Part shown: positions 24,652 to 33,233 of the stretch, in pieces
Position numbering within the stretch: the stretch's first letter is position 1
How the letters are laid out: each line of letters starts with the position of its first letter
NCBI RefSeq assembly: GCF_026341515.1
Contig: NZ_JAPEOK010000001.1
Span: 4,092,001 to 4,156,000, forward strand
Source: Streptomyces sp. NBC_00878
GTDB lineage: Bacteria; Actinomycetota; Actinomycetes; Streptomycetales; Streptomycetaceae
DNA length: 64,000 bases
Direction of reading: 5' to 3'
Notes under the pieces: model-generated
Seen by the model: the letters and a program-made list of their open reading frames with translations, nothing else
Databases searched by the model: none
Told to the model about the DNA's origin: nothing
Made by a program: the position numbers and the translations under genes

Positions 24652-25529
24652 CGTTCCTCCGCCACCTTTCTGATGAACCGGGCAGACTCCTCAACGCTAA
24701 GCGCCTGCGTGCGGATCATGCCATGGCGTTGAGTCAGCGTGCTGAGCTTGTCCCCACTGCCGTAGAGCGCACCCGTTTCCTGCCCGTCGGCGAAGGCGTA
24801 CTGCTCATGGTCCGCCGTTTCCACCAGCACGATCGGTCCGCTGAGCGCCGCAGCGGGGGCGAACTTGAACAACAACACTTGGATTGAGACGTTACGCCGT
24901 TGTCCCACCGTCAGCAGATGCTCAAGTTGCCTGCGCATCACGCCCTCGTCGCCCACCACGGCATGCAGCGCTGCCTCATGAATCACATAGTTGAAGAGCG
25001 CGGGCGGCTTGCTGGTCAGCTTCTCCTGTCGTTTCAGCCTTGCCCCGACCCGTTCCTCGACCGTCTCCTCATCGAGCGGCGGGCAGTCATTGCTGATCAA
25101 CTCCCGTGCGTACTCCTCCGTCTGCAACAACCCTGGAATCAGCAGAGGCTCGTACCACTGCACCGTGATCGCCTCGGCCTCCACCAGTACGTACTGCTGC
25201 GTACGCTGGGGAAACGACTCCGGCTTCAGGTACTCCTGTGCAGCGACCAACTTCCCCTTGGCCCCACACAACTGATCCGCGACCTGCAACAACCTCAGCG
25301 TCGGCCGTCTCCGCCCGTTCTCCATCGACTTGACGTACTCGTAGTCGTAGTGGGTCTCCTTGGCCAGCTCCTGGCCAAGGAGACCCACTACGACTACGAG
25401 TACGTCAAGTCGGGTCTCCTTGGCCAGCTCCTGGCGGCTGACCCCCGCTTCTTCCCGCCACAATTTGATCTGCCCGCCGCAGTACCGCCAATTCTGCTGC
25501 GCCTGCTGAGTCTCCCCAGAAGTCACCAC
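24648..25529 (-). CDS. XRE/HTH (DUF5753, Scr1-type) regulator with 20-codon insertion
   Basis: About 293 residues from GTG 25529 (GGGAGG ~9 nt upstream). The helix-turn-helix spans SRQELAKET...HYDYEYVKSMENGRRRP, but 20 codons are inserted between the two parts (nucleotides 25352-25411), encoding RLDVLVVVVGLLG plus a second QELAKET. The C-terminal ~200 residues are the ligand-like DUF5753 domain (YEPLLIPGLLQTEEYAREL, VGARLKRQEKL). The frame stays open, but the DNA-binding helix pair is probably disrupted. Coupled to the DUF397 gene, divergent from an ATPase gene. Confidence 0.85.
   Translation of the reverse strand: MVTSGETQQAQQNWRYCGGQIKLWREEAGVSRQELAKETRLDVLVVVVGLLGQELAKETHYDYEYVKSMENGRRRPTLRLLQVADQLCGAKGKLVAAQEYLKPESFPQRTQQYVLVEAEAITVQWYEPLLIPGLLQTEEYARELISNDCPPLDEETVEERVGARLKRQEKLTSKPPALFNYVIHEAALHAVVGDEGVMRRQLEHLLTVGQRRNVSIQVLLFKFAPAAALSGPIVLVETADHEQYAFADGQETGALYGSGDKLSTLTQRHGMIRTQALSVEESARFIRKVAEER
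25326..25412. repeat. Perfect 42-bp-arm fold-back palindrome inside HTH gene
   Basis: 25326-25367 is the exact reverse complement of 25371-25412, with a 3-nt loop. In addition 25352-25375 is repeated directly at 25412-25435, 60 bp away. The arrangement equals a 60-bp insertion built from an inverted copy of the adjacent coding sequence. Confidence 0.97.
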
Positions 25530-25663
25530 GCCCGCCTGCCTCCCGCCGACACCCCGTGTACAAGCACGCTGTGTACCCACGTCGCTACTCGCGAGGCTAC
25601 GCGCCACCCACCAGCCTGATCTCGGCAAATGACGGAGAATCACACGCAAGGAACGAGTCACGC

Positions 25664-26140
25664 ATGCCGATGTCCGGAGGCCCAACTCCCCAGCCCGCCC
25701 CTGCTGCCGCCCCCCAGGACATCGAGTGGCGCCTACCGCGCCACGCCCGCAGCGTGAGCAGAGCCCGAACCCTCCTCCGGGAACAGGCCACTTCGTGGAA
25801 GCTCCCCGACGACGTGACGGAGACGGCGGTCCTGCTACTCAGCGAGCTGATGACGAACGCATACCGCCACGCGAAGGTCTCCCCGGGCAGGGAGATCTGG
25901 GCCCGCTGCGTCCTGGACGCGGACCGCCTCCGCGTATCGGTGACGGATGCGAGCGAGACGTACCCGGCACCCCGACAGGCATCGCCGGACGACGAGTCGG
26001 GCCGGGGGCTGTCGCTGGTGGTCGCCCTGGCGGACAAGTGGGGCGCAAACCTTCGGGACTGTGGAATCGGCAAGACGGTCTGGTTCGAACTCGATTGCCG
26101 ACTCTCCGCAATCGGCACTGCGCACTGTGACGGACGATGA
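25664..26140 (+). CDS. RsbW-like ATP-binding (HATPase) protein
   Basis: 158 residues from ATG 25664 (AAGGA about 10 nt upstream). The GHKL motifs are visible: N box LLLSELMTNAYRHAKV, G1 box LRVSVTDASE, G2 box SGRGLSLVVALADKWG. Such small ATPases act as anti-sigma or kinase-like partners. Divergent from the HTH/DUF397 pair, forming the classic actinobacterial triad. Confidence 0.9.
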   Translation: MPMSGGPTPQPAPAAAPQDIEWRLPRHARSVSRARTLLREQATSWKLPDDVTETAVLLLSELMTNAYRHAKVSPGREIWARCVLDADRLRVSVTDASETYPAPRQASPDDESGRGLSLVVALADKWGANLRDCGIGKTVWFELDCRLSAIGTAHCDGR

Positions 26141-26153
26141 CACATGGGGTCGT

Positions 26154-26828
26154 CTACGTGGGGATACGCCCACGCACCATGAGCGTGCCCATGTCTTGGG
26201 GGTCCGGGGCTTTGAGTACGTGCGCCTCGACGTCCGTGAAGCCATGCCGTTTGAGGATATCCGCCCACGTCTCGGGGGCGTACTGCCAGCGCAACACCGT
26301 CAGTTCGCGCTCGCGGCCCTCAAGCCATTTTCCGCGCATCTGCTGAGGACCGTAGGCGTGCGCGGTCGGCTCGGCCTGGGAGAATGCGAAGACCCCGTCG
26401 GGAGCGAGGCGCTTGGCGATGCGCGGGAACAACTCCTCGGGATCGGTGAACCACACGGCGCCCCACACCGAATAGACGGCGTCGTACACCGTGGTGGTGG
26501 ACGCGAGAAAGTCGCACGCTTCGGCGCGGATGAATGACAGTCCAGAAGTGTCCTGCCAGAAAGCGCGAGCCCGCTCGATCTGGACCGCGGAAAAGTCCAC
26601 TGCCGTCACATCGACCCCCCGATGGGCCAAGTAGGCGGCTTCCTTGCCTTCCGCCGGCCCCAGCTCCAGCACCCTGCGGGGTTCCCCCAGGAATTCGGCA
26701 CCCGGCCCGTGACCGGGAAACTGCGTCCATTCGAACCGGTCGGCCTGCGGAGCAGCCTGGACGCCCTCACCCCGGAACGGCTTGTACTTGTCCCAGTATT
26801 CGGCCGGTGTCGTGGGCACGTGGGACAT
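26154..26828 (-). CDS. Class I SAM-dependent methyltransferase
   Basis: 224 residues; GAGGAG sits 5-8 nt before ATG 26828. Motif I is VLELGPAEGKEAAYLA, post-I acidic residue in VDVTAVDFS, motif IV in YDAVYSVWGAVWF, and post-motif LFPRIAKRLAPDGVFAFSQ. Small-molecule or peptide methylation is possible. The upstream 146-residue protein on the same strand (159 bp away) may be its partner or substrate. Confidence 0.9.
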   Translation of the reverse strand: MSHVPTTPAEYWDKYKPFRGEGVQAAPQADRFEWTQFPGHGPGAEFLGEPRRVLELGPAEGKEAAYLAHRGVDVTAVDFSAVQIERARAFWQDTSGLSFIRAEACDFLASTTTVYDAVYSVWGAVWFTDPEELFPRIAKRLAPDGVFAFSQAEPTAHAYGPQQMRGKWLEGRERELTVLRWQYAPETWADILKRHGFTDVEAHVLKAPDPQDMGTLMVRGRIPT

Positions 26829-26987
26829 GGAACTCCTCAGGAGGCTGGTGAGAACGGTATCCATCGGGCTGGACACCGTATCGACGCCTCCTCCCACGCA
26901 CGGGCAATTGGCACAACGTCACCCGATCCGCTCACACAGAGGCCCGGGAGCGCTCGAAGCGCTCCCGGGCCGACTGCTTCCGAGGGT

Positions 26988-27428
26988 TCAGTGACAGTTC
27001 GCTCCAGGACTGCACGGACCACACTTGCCGTAGTCCCGCTCCCACAGCTTCCAGTCCACGTCGAAGCCCGCATCCGCGATGATCTGCGCGGTGCGCTCCA
27101 CCGAGCCGTCGTACTTGAACTCGACCTCCGGGATGTGCTCCAGGAACTTCCCGTCGAAGTGCTGCGCACAGAACTCGCGGTAGTTCTTCGTGTCCAGGAT
27201 GAAGACATGGACCGCCAGGTCGACCAGGCGACCACAGCACATCTCCAGACCCTGGCCCCACTTCTCCATGGCTGTGATCAGGTAGGAGACGGCCGCGCCG
27301 AACAGACGGTTGGCCATCACCTCGTCCACGGGGTGATCCCGCATCAGGAGCGTGATCTCCCGGTCCCACACGCCACGATTCACGTAGTCCCGGGGTTCAC
27401 GGACCTCGGTTTCCAATGCTGTTGCCAT
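26988..27428 (-). CDS. Small protein with Cys-rich C-terminal tail, unknown
   Basis: 146 residues from ATG 27428. A folded-looking helical body (VDEVMANRLFGAAVSYLITA, MCCGRLVDLAVHVFILDT) ends in the short tail YGKCGPCSPGANCH with three Cys in the last eleven residues. No family recognised. It is upstream of the methyltransferase on the same strand and divergent from an XRE/TPR regulator. A metal-binding protein or a modified-peptide precursor are both possible; neither is proven. Confidence 0.75.
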   Translation of the reverse strand: MATALETEVREPRDYVNRGVWDREITLLMRDHPVDEVMANRLFGAAVSYLITAMEKWGQGLEMCCGRLVDLAVHVFILDTKNYREFCAQHFDGKFLEHIPEVEFKYDGSVERTAQIIADAGFDVDWKLWERDYGKCGPCSPGANCH

Positions 27429-27526
27429 GCTGTCCTCCGTGATGTCGTTCGGGTCAACCGCCCAGAGCGGGCCCGTGAGGGAACGACACCACCGGGCAAC
27501 GGTTGCCGGTTGTCAACTGCCCAGGC

Positions 27527-27552
27527 GTGCAAGCGATTTGCAGAGCTTGCAC
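27527..27552. promoter_or_regulatory. Inverted repeat in divergent promoter region
   Basis: GTGCAAGC (27527-27534) and GCTTGCAC (27545-27552), with a nested TGCAA-GCGAT-TTGCA (27528-27542), lie between the Cys-tail gene and the XRE regulator. Likely operator for the regulator. Confidence 0.55.
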
Positions 27553-27658
27553 ACGCCGTCGACCGACCGTCGAACGGCCGCTACGGTGAGTAGGCCTGGT
27601 CCTGTCAGCAGACCTCCCTTGGCGGAGCGAAGCCGAGACCTCGGGGAAGCGAGGTGCG

Positions 27659-28954
27659 ATGCGCACCACCGACCCGCTGTGGAGTTCCACCAAGGTTCGT
27701 GCGCTCGTCGACCACAACGACCCCGGAGGGCTCATCCGCATGGGCCGTATCGGTCGGGGATGGCGGCAGGCCGATCTCGGTGCACGGCTTGGCTGCTCCG
27801 CCTCTACAGTCTCCCGATTGGAGCAGCGCGGAGGCCGAACAGTTGACCTGCGCCTCCTACGGCGAGCCGCCCAAGAGGTCGGCGTGCCGACAAACGTCCT
27901 GGGTGCGGCACTCGGAATAGGCACACTCCAAGCCACTAGAGTTGCGTCGGACGGTCCACGTTGCGTCGAGGAGGACCCAATGCGCCGCCGCACACTGCTC
28001 GCAGCCGCCGGGCTGGCGGCCCCCGCCCCGCTCCTCGTGGGCATGGATGACGCTCTCGCGATCACACCCACGCCCACCGGCTCGGACGTTCCCCTCGACG
28101 CCCGCCTTTCCCGGGCGCGCACCCTCTTCGATTCGGGCAAGCACGCCGATCTCTTGGCAGCGCTCCCAGGGCTGCTCGCGGACGCGCACGAGGCCGCCCG
28201 GACCCGCTCGGACCTCGCGCATGCCCGCTTGTCCGCCTGTTACAGCCTGGCCGCTCAGGTACTGATCAAGATCGGGCGGTACGACCGAGCACGGCTCACC
28301 GCCGACCGGGCCACTGTGTACGCAGACCTCTCCGGTTCTCCGTTGGCGGCCGCAGCCGCGGCCCGGGAGCTGAGCATCGTCCTGCGTCACCAGGACCAAG
28401 CCGTCGCCGCGCAACGCCTCATCACTGACGCCGCGATCAAGGTCGAGGCCACCGGCCTGACGACACCGGCGCAAGCTGCGGCCTATGCGCAGATGTTGTG
28501 CACCACTTCCTACACCGCAGCACGCGCCGGAGACCGCGATCAGGCACAGGCCATGATTCGCGAGGCCTCCCAAGCCGCGCGCCAACTCCACCAGCAAGTC
28601 CCGGCGGGGCGCTTGTTCCCCATCACCCCCGCCGCCGTCAGCCTCTACGAAGTCGGGGTCCACTGGGCGCTCGGCGACGCAGGCGCCGCACTTCAGGCCG
28701 GCCGCGCACTGAGCGCGGAGCAGTTCCACACGGCCGAGCGCAAAGGACGGATGCATACCGACCTCGGCCGCGCCTGGTGGCAATGGGGCAAGCCCGAGCA
28801 AACCACGCAAGAACTCCTCTCCGCTCTGCGCGTCTCACCGGGCGAGGTGCGCGACCGCCCGGCAATCCGAAAGATCGTCACCGACCTCTCCACGCGGCAC
28901 CCGCGAGTGAGCGGCGTTCGCGAGCTGGCAGCGGCTATCGGCGTACGGGGCTGA
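27659..28954 (+). CDS. XRE-family regulator with TPR-like C-terminal region
   Basis: 431 residues. The HTH is MGRIGRGWRQADLGARLGCSASTVSRLEQ near residues 28-60. Around residues 108-127 is a twin-arginine-like hydrophobic stretch (RRRTLLAAAGLAAPAPLL). The rest is helical TPR-like repeats (ARTRSDLAHARLSACYSLAA, AYAQMLCTTSYTAARAGDRD). This architecture recurs in Streptomyces HTH regulators. GAGG precedes ATG 27659. Probably controls the divergent Cys-tail/methyltransferase pair. Confidence 0.88.
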   Translation: MRTTDPLWSSTKVRALVDHNDPGGLIRMGRIGRGWRQADLGARLGCSASTVSRLEQRGGRTVDLRLLRRAAQEVGVPTNVLGAALGIGTLQATRVASDGPRCVEEDPMRRRTLLAAAGLAAPAPLLVGMDDALAITPTPTGSDVPLDARLSRARTLFDSGKHADLLAALPGLLADAHEAARTRSDLAHARLSACYSLAAQVLIKIGRYDRARLTADRATVYADLSGSPLAAAAAARELSIVLRHQDQAVAAQRLITDAAIKVEATGLTTPAQAAAYAQMLCTTSYTAARAGDRDQAQAMIREASQAARQLHQQVPAGRLFPITPAAVSLYEVGVHWALGDAGAALQAGRALSAEQFHTAERKGRMHTDLGRAWWQWGKPEQTTQELLSALRVSPGEVRDRPAIRKIVTDLSTRHPRVSGVRELAAAIGVRG

Positions 28955-29027
28955 TCCGGCGACGCGGCCACGCACCCACCGGACGGTTCAGACCAGTCCG
29001 CTCAGACCAGTCCGCAGCGTGGCCAGG

Positions 29028-29879
29028 TCACACCAGCCGTCGCGCCGTAGCCCACCGTGTCAGCTCGTGCCGGTTCGACAGTTGCAGTTTCCTCAGGACC
29101 GCCGAGACGTGGGACTCGACCGTCTTCACCGAGATGAACAGCTGCTTGGCGATCTCCTTGTACGCGTACCCGCGGGCGATGAGGCGCAGGACCTCGCGTT
29201 CGCGCTGGGTGAGGCGGTCGAGGTCCTCGTCCACAGGTGGGGCGTCGGTGGAGGCGAAGGCGTCGAGGACGAAGCCTGCCAGGCGGGGCGAGAAGACCGC
29301 GTCGCCGTCCTGGACTCGGAAGATGGAGTCGACCAGATCCGTGCCGGTGATCGTCTTTGTTACGTAGCCACGCGCTCCGCCGCGGATCACGCCGATGACA
29401 TCCTCCGCGGCGTCCGACACGGACAGCGCGAGGAACCGCACCGGCCGCTCGGCGTCCGCCATCAACGGTGAGCAGCGGCGCAGGACTTCGACCCCGCCGC
29501 CGCCCGGCAGGTGCACATCGAGGAGGACGACCTCGGGCCGGGTCGCCGTGATGACCGTGACCGCCTGGTCGACGTCCGCCGCCTCTCCGACCACCTCGAC
29601 ACCGGTCCGCTCGGTCTGCCCGATCTCCGCCTGGACTCCCGTACGGAACATGCGGTGGTCGTCGACGAGGACCACGCGTACGTGTCGCCCGGGCGCCGAG
29701 CCCGCCGGATCGGGGGCGCCCGCCTGGTCGTTGGCCGTGGCGGCCCCTGAGGGCGTGTCGGCTCCGGCCGAACCGGCCGGCGTGGCAGGGCCGCCGGCCC
29801 TGCCCGCGTCGGCCGCGCCCGCGCCTGTCGCGCCGGCGTTCGGCTCGACCGCTCCGGTCGGTTCGCTCGCGTCGCTCAT
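29028..29879 (-). CDS. NarL/LuxR-family response regulator
   Basis: 283 residues. An Ala/Gly/Pro-rich leader of about 65 residues precedes the receiver (VRVVLVDDHRMFRTGV; phospho-acceptor D in VVLLDVHLPGG; K in GYVTKTITG). The LuxR HTH is LTQREREVLRLIARGYAYKE...SVKTVESHVSAVLRKL. The start overlaps the kinase stop (ATGA). Cognate to the PspC-containing kinase. Confidence 0.93.
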   Translation of the reverse strand: MSDASEPTGAVEPNAGATGAGAADAGRAGGPATPAGSAGADTPSGAATANDQAGAPDPAGSAPGRHVRVVLVDDHRMFRTGVQAEIGQTERTGVEVVGEAADVDQAVTVITATRPEVVLLDVHLPGGGGVEVLRRCSPLMADAERPVRFLALSVSDAAEDVIGVIRGGARGYVTKTITGTDLVDSIFRVQDGDAVFSPRLAGFVLDAFASTDAPPVDEDLDRLTQREREVLRLIARGYAYKEIAKQLFISVKTVESHVSAVLRKLQLSNRHELTRWATARRLV

Positions 29880-31195
29880 GTCTCCGCCCTCTCCATCTCC
29901 AGCTCGACCTCCGTGCCGCCGTCCGGCACCGCACGCAGCCGCGCCGTACCCCCGTTGCGCTCCATGCGGCCGATGATCGATTCTCTGACGCCCATGCGGT
30001 CGCCGGGTATCGAATCCAGGTCGAAACCGGGACCGCGGTCCCGGACCGACACGAAGACGGTCCTTCCCTCGACCTCGGCGAAGACCTGCACCGCGCCGCC
30101 CTCGCCACCGTACTTGGCCGCGTTCACCATGGCTTCCCTCGCGGCCTGCATCTGGGCGCCGATCCGGTCGTCGAGCGGGCAGTCGCCGACGACCACGACC
30201 TCGATGGGGACGCCGTGCTTGTCCTCCACCTCGGCGGCGTTGCGCTTCACCGCCTCCGCGAGCGTGCCGGGTTCGTCGTCCTCGTCCTTGCCGGTGCCCT
30301 CGGGCTTGTAGAGCCAGTTGCGCAGGTCGCGCTCCTGGGCGCGGGCGAGGCGTCGGACCTCGTTCGCGTTCTCCGCGTTTCGCTGTATCAGGGTCAGGGT
30401 GTGCAGCACCGAGTCGTGGACGTGGGCGGCGACCTCCGCCCGCTCCTGGGCGCGGATGCGCATCAGGCGCTCCTCGGAGAGGTCCTGGGTCATGCGGACG
30501 AGATACGGGCCGGCGAGCAGCGCTATGCCGACGAGGACCGCGAGCGCGGCCTGGAGGACCGAGCCGAGGTGTGCCGCGGAGCCCTGGAGGACGAAGATCG
30601 CGGAGACGCCCGTGGCGACGAGCAGGACACCGGCCGCGGAGCGGAGCAGCGTGATCGTGCGCTTGCGGCGGCCGACCTCCATCCAGCGGGCCCGCCGCGC
30701 GTTGTCCGCCTGGCGCCAGACCAGGGCCACGCCCGCGCCGACGAGGACGGCGGGCCAGAGGTAGGCCTTGGCGCCGCTGCCCAGGTTCACATTGCCGACG
30801 AAGACCATGGTCACGACGACCAGGGCGAGCAGCGCGACGATCTGGCCCTTGTCCGGCTTGCGGGCGACGAGTCTGCGGCGGCCGTCGGGCGCGGTCTCGG
30901 TGGCGAGGGCCGGGGGCCGCTCGACATCCACGCCGCCCACACCCAGCGGGACGAAGAACCAGAACGCGGCATACAGCAACGAGCCGAGGCCGTCCGCCAG
31001 CATCAGCCCGACGAACACCAGCCGCACCCAGATCACGGGCAGCCCGAGATGGCCCGCGAGCCCCCGCGCCACCCCTCCGAGCCAGCGTCCGTCACTGCTG
31101 CGGTAGAGCTTGCGCGGCGGCCGCGGGTCCTCGACGGTCAGGGTTGCGGCTTCCGGCATGCCATCGATGTTCACACGCCGCAGAGCCCCGGGCAT
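29876..31195 (-). CDS. PspC-domain sensor histidine kinase
   Basis: Up to 439 residues. N-terminal PspC domain (KLYRSSDGRWLGGVARGLAG, FVGLMLADGLGSLLYAAFWF), then four or five further membrane segments, HisKA_3 phospho-acceptor His in ERAEVAAHVHDSVLHTLTL, and HATPase motifs (AAREAMVNAAKYGGEGG, SVRDRGPGFDLDSI, MGVRESIIGRMERNGG). ATG 31195 has AAGGGG about 9 nt upstream; ATG 31159 is an alternative and fits the usual family N-terminus better. Senses envelope stress by analogy with LiaS/PspC systems. Confidence 0.9.
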   Translation of the reverse strand: MPGALRRVNIDGMPEAATLTVEDPRPPRKLYRSSDGRWLGGVARGLAGHLGLPVIWVRLVFVGLMLADGLGSLLYAAFWFFVPLGVGGVDVERPPALATETAPDGRRRLVARKPDKGQIVALLALVVVTMVFVGNVNLGSGAKAYLWPAVLVGAGVALVWRQADNARRARWMEVGRRKRTITLLRSAAGVLLVATGVSAIFVLQGSAAHLGSVLQAALAVLVGIALLAGPYLVRMTQDLSEERLMRIRAQERAEVAAHVHDSVLHTLTLIQRNAENANEVRRLARAQERDLRNWLYKPEGTGKDEDDEPGTLAEAVKRNAAEVEDKHGVPIEVVVVGDCPLDDRIGAQMQAAREAMVNAAKYGGEGGAVQVFAEVEGRTVFVSVRDRGPGFDLDSIPGDRMGVRESIIGRMERNGGTARLRAVPDGGTEVELEMERAET

Positions 31196-31213
31196 CAGGG
31201 TCGGCCCCTTAGA

Positions 31214-31276
31214 CTCCCCTGATCTTCGAATGCTCTGCGGATGCGCTGCGAATCAGGCTCCCCCTGATCTTGGAAT
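31214..31276. promoter_or_regulatory. Direct repeat between PspC kinase and PspC protein genes
   Basis: CTCCCCTGATCTTCGAAT (31214-31231) and a near copy with one substitution and one extra C (31258-31276) are about four helical turns apart in the divergent promoter region; candidate response-regulator sites. Confidence 0.5.
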
Positions 31277-31392
31277 CCGCACGGAGTTTCCTCCGCGGTC
31301 ATCGTCTGAGGGGCCGTACCAGGGTCGAATTCAGGGTTCGGCCAGGGTCGTACCGACTCCCGTCCGGCCGTCGTGGCCGTCACCATGGACAC

Positions 31393-32901
31393 ATGACAGA
31401 TCACCAGCACGCCGCGGCGGGTCCGGGACCCGGCTCCGGCCCGTCCGGGAGTGGAGCCCCGGGGGCGGAGCCGCAGGACGCCGTGCCCGCGGCGGACGCC
31501 CCGGCGCCCGCGGGTGAGGAGCCGCGCGCGCCCGGCGAACCACACGCGCCCGGAAATCCGGGCACGACCGCGAATCCGGGCAGGACCGCGAATCCGGGCG
31601 GGGCCGGAGAGCCCGGCGTGCCTGGAGAGCCCGGTGTGCCCGAGGTGCCGCGGAAGTTCCGGCGCGACCGGCGGCACAAGATGCTGGGCGGTGTGTGCGC
31701 GGGGCTCGGGCGGCACTGCGACATGGACCCGGTGATCTTCCGCATCGTGCTCGCCGTGCTCTCCGCGACCGGCGGCCTCGGCCTCATCTTCTACGGCTTC
31801 GCCTGGCTCTTCGTCCCGAACGACGACGAGGACGAGAACGAGGTGCGCAAGCTCCTCACCGGCCGCGTGGACGGCCAGGCGCTGGCGGGCGTGCTGTTCG
31901 CCCTGGTCGGCTGCGGTGTGTTCCTCTCCATGCTGAGCAACAGCGGCGTGCTGACCTTCGCGGCGACGCTCTCGCTGCTCCTCGCGGGCGCCGGGTACTG
32001 GTCGCGGCAGCGCGGCGCGGACGACCCCGACCCGCTCGCCGCACAGGCCGTCTCCGACGCGCCGCCGGAGGCGCAGGCACCGCCCGTCCCCGCCTCCTTC
32101 ACCTCATGGTGGCGCGAGCCCATCGTCAAGGACGGCACGTACGTGGGCGGCACGGGCTATCTGTGGGGCCCCAAGGACGCACGGGACCGCGACATCGCGG
32201 CGGCGATCACCATCGCGCACGGCGGCGGCCCCGGCAGGGACATACGGGCGCAGGCGCCCAAGCCCCGCGGCCCCCGCTGGATCGGCGGCTGGGTGTTCCT
32301 GCTCGCCCTCCTCGCGGGCCTGCTCGGTACGCGCGTGACCTGGGACGACCGCACGCTGGGCGCCAGCCTGCAGACCGGCCTGGCGTGCTCGCTCGTCGTG
32401 TTCGGCATGGGCATCGCGGTCAGCGCGTTCCGGGGGCGCACGGGCGCGGGGTCGATCTTCCTCGCGATCGTCACGGCGGGCCTGCTGGCGTGCTCGGCGG
32501 CACTGCCGCAGAACATCAACACCCACTGGGTGCGTACGGACTGGACACCCGCCACGGCGGCCGCCGTACGGGAGCAGTACGACCTCGGCACCGGCGTCGG
32601 CACGCTCGACCTCAGCCGGATCGACCTCGCCAAGGGCCGGACCGTGACGACGAACGCCGAGGTGGGCCTGGGACAGCTCAAGGTGGTCGTGCCCAAGGAC
32701 GCGTCGGTGAGGCTGGTGATCGAAGTGGGCATGGGCGACATCCAGTTGCCGGGCGACGACAAGAAGGACGTGGACGTGGCCCCGGGCAAGCACAAGCAGC
32801 TGACGCTCACCCCCACGGACAAGAGCAAGGCGGGCGGCACGCTCGACCTCACCCTCGAAGTCGGCATCGGACAGGCGGAGGTCACCCGTGCTACGTCATG
32901 A
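31393..32901 (+). CDS. PspC/LiaF-like membrane protein
   Basis: 502 residues. A Pro/Gly/Ala-rich N-terminal tail (~85 residues, repeats such as NPGTTANPGRTANPG), a PspC domain (KMLGGVCAGLGRHCDMDPVI), further membrane segments and a C-terminal soluble domain (VGLGQLKVVVPKDASVRLVI) typical of LiaF/YvqF C-termini. Such proteins restrain a linked kinase until envelope stress. No strong Shine-Dalgarno at ATG 31393. Divergent from the PspC kinase operon. Confidence 0.88.
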   Translation: MTDHQHAAAGPGPGSGPSGSGAPGAEPQDAVPAADAPAPAGEEPRAPGEPHAPGNPGTTANPGRTANPGGAGEPGVPGEPGVPEVPRKFRRDRRHKMLGGVCAGLGRHCDMDPVIFRIVLAVLSATGGLGLIFYGFAWLFVPNDDEDENEVRKLLTGRVDGQALAGVLFALVGCGVFLSMLSNSGVLTFAATLSLLLAGAGYWSRQRGADDPDPLAAQAVSDAPPEAQAPPVPASFTSWWREPIVKDGTYVGGTGYLWGPKDARDRDIAAAITIAHGGGPGRDIRAQAPKPRGPRWIGGWVFLLALLAGLLGTRVTWDDRTLGASLQTGLACSLVVFGMGIAVSAFRGRTGAGSIFLAIVTAGLLACSAALPQNINTHWVRTDWTPATAAAVREQYDLGTGVGTLDLSRIDLAKGRTVTTNAEVGLGQLKVVVPKDASVRLVIEVGMGDIQLPGDDKKDVDVAPGKHKQLTLTPTDKSKAGGTLDLTLEVGIGQAEVTRATS

Positions 32902-33118
32902 GTTCCAGCCCGGACGGCTCATCGCGGGCTGCTTCCTCGCCCTCACGGGCGTCATCTACGCCGGCGACGCGGGCGACGCCTGGGACACCCCGTGGTTCGT
33001 GGTGATCCCCCTCGTCACCGGAGGCCTGTTCCTGGCGGCCGCGGCGGGCACTCTGGCCGGCGGGATCCGGCGCCGTCGCCGCCGCGCACTGGCCAGACAG
33101 AAGGACAGCGCCGCGTAG
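32888..33118 (+). CDS. Small two-helix membrane protein
   Basis: 76 residues from GTG 32888, overlapping the end of the LiaF-like gene by 14 bp. Two hydrophobic segments (RLIAGCFLALTGVIYAG, WFVVIPLVTGGLFLAAAAGTLAG) and a basic tail (RRRRRRALARQK). Translational coupling suggests a partner in the PspC system. Confidence 0.8.
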   Translation: MLRHEFQPGRLIAGCFLALTGVIYAGDAGDAWDTPWFVVIPLVTGGLFLAAAAGTLAGGIRRRRRRALARQKDSAA

Positions 33119-33142
33119 CCGCCATAAGGGCGACCGCCTTTG

Positions 33143-33176
33143 AGGGGCGCGGGGAACTGCGCGACCAGCCCCCACC
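33143..33176. repeat. Streptomyces dispersed intergenic repeat, copy 2
   Basis: 34 bp identical to 6935-6968, again between convergent genes. Confidence 0.85.
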
Positions 33177-33233
33177 GGCCCGCAGGTCAACAACACCGCG
33201 CCGCCAACCCAGCTCCCAGCGGAGCGCACCCGC

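Noticed and set aside
24900..25619. Plus-strand ORF opposite the HTH gene
   Set aside because: It is the mirror of the HTH coding sequence; the HTH and DUF5753 motifs are on the minus strand.
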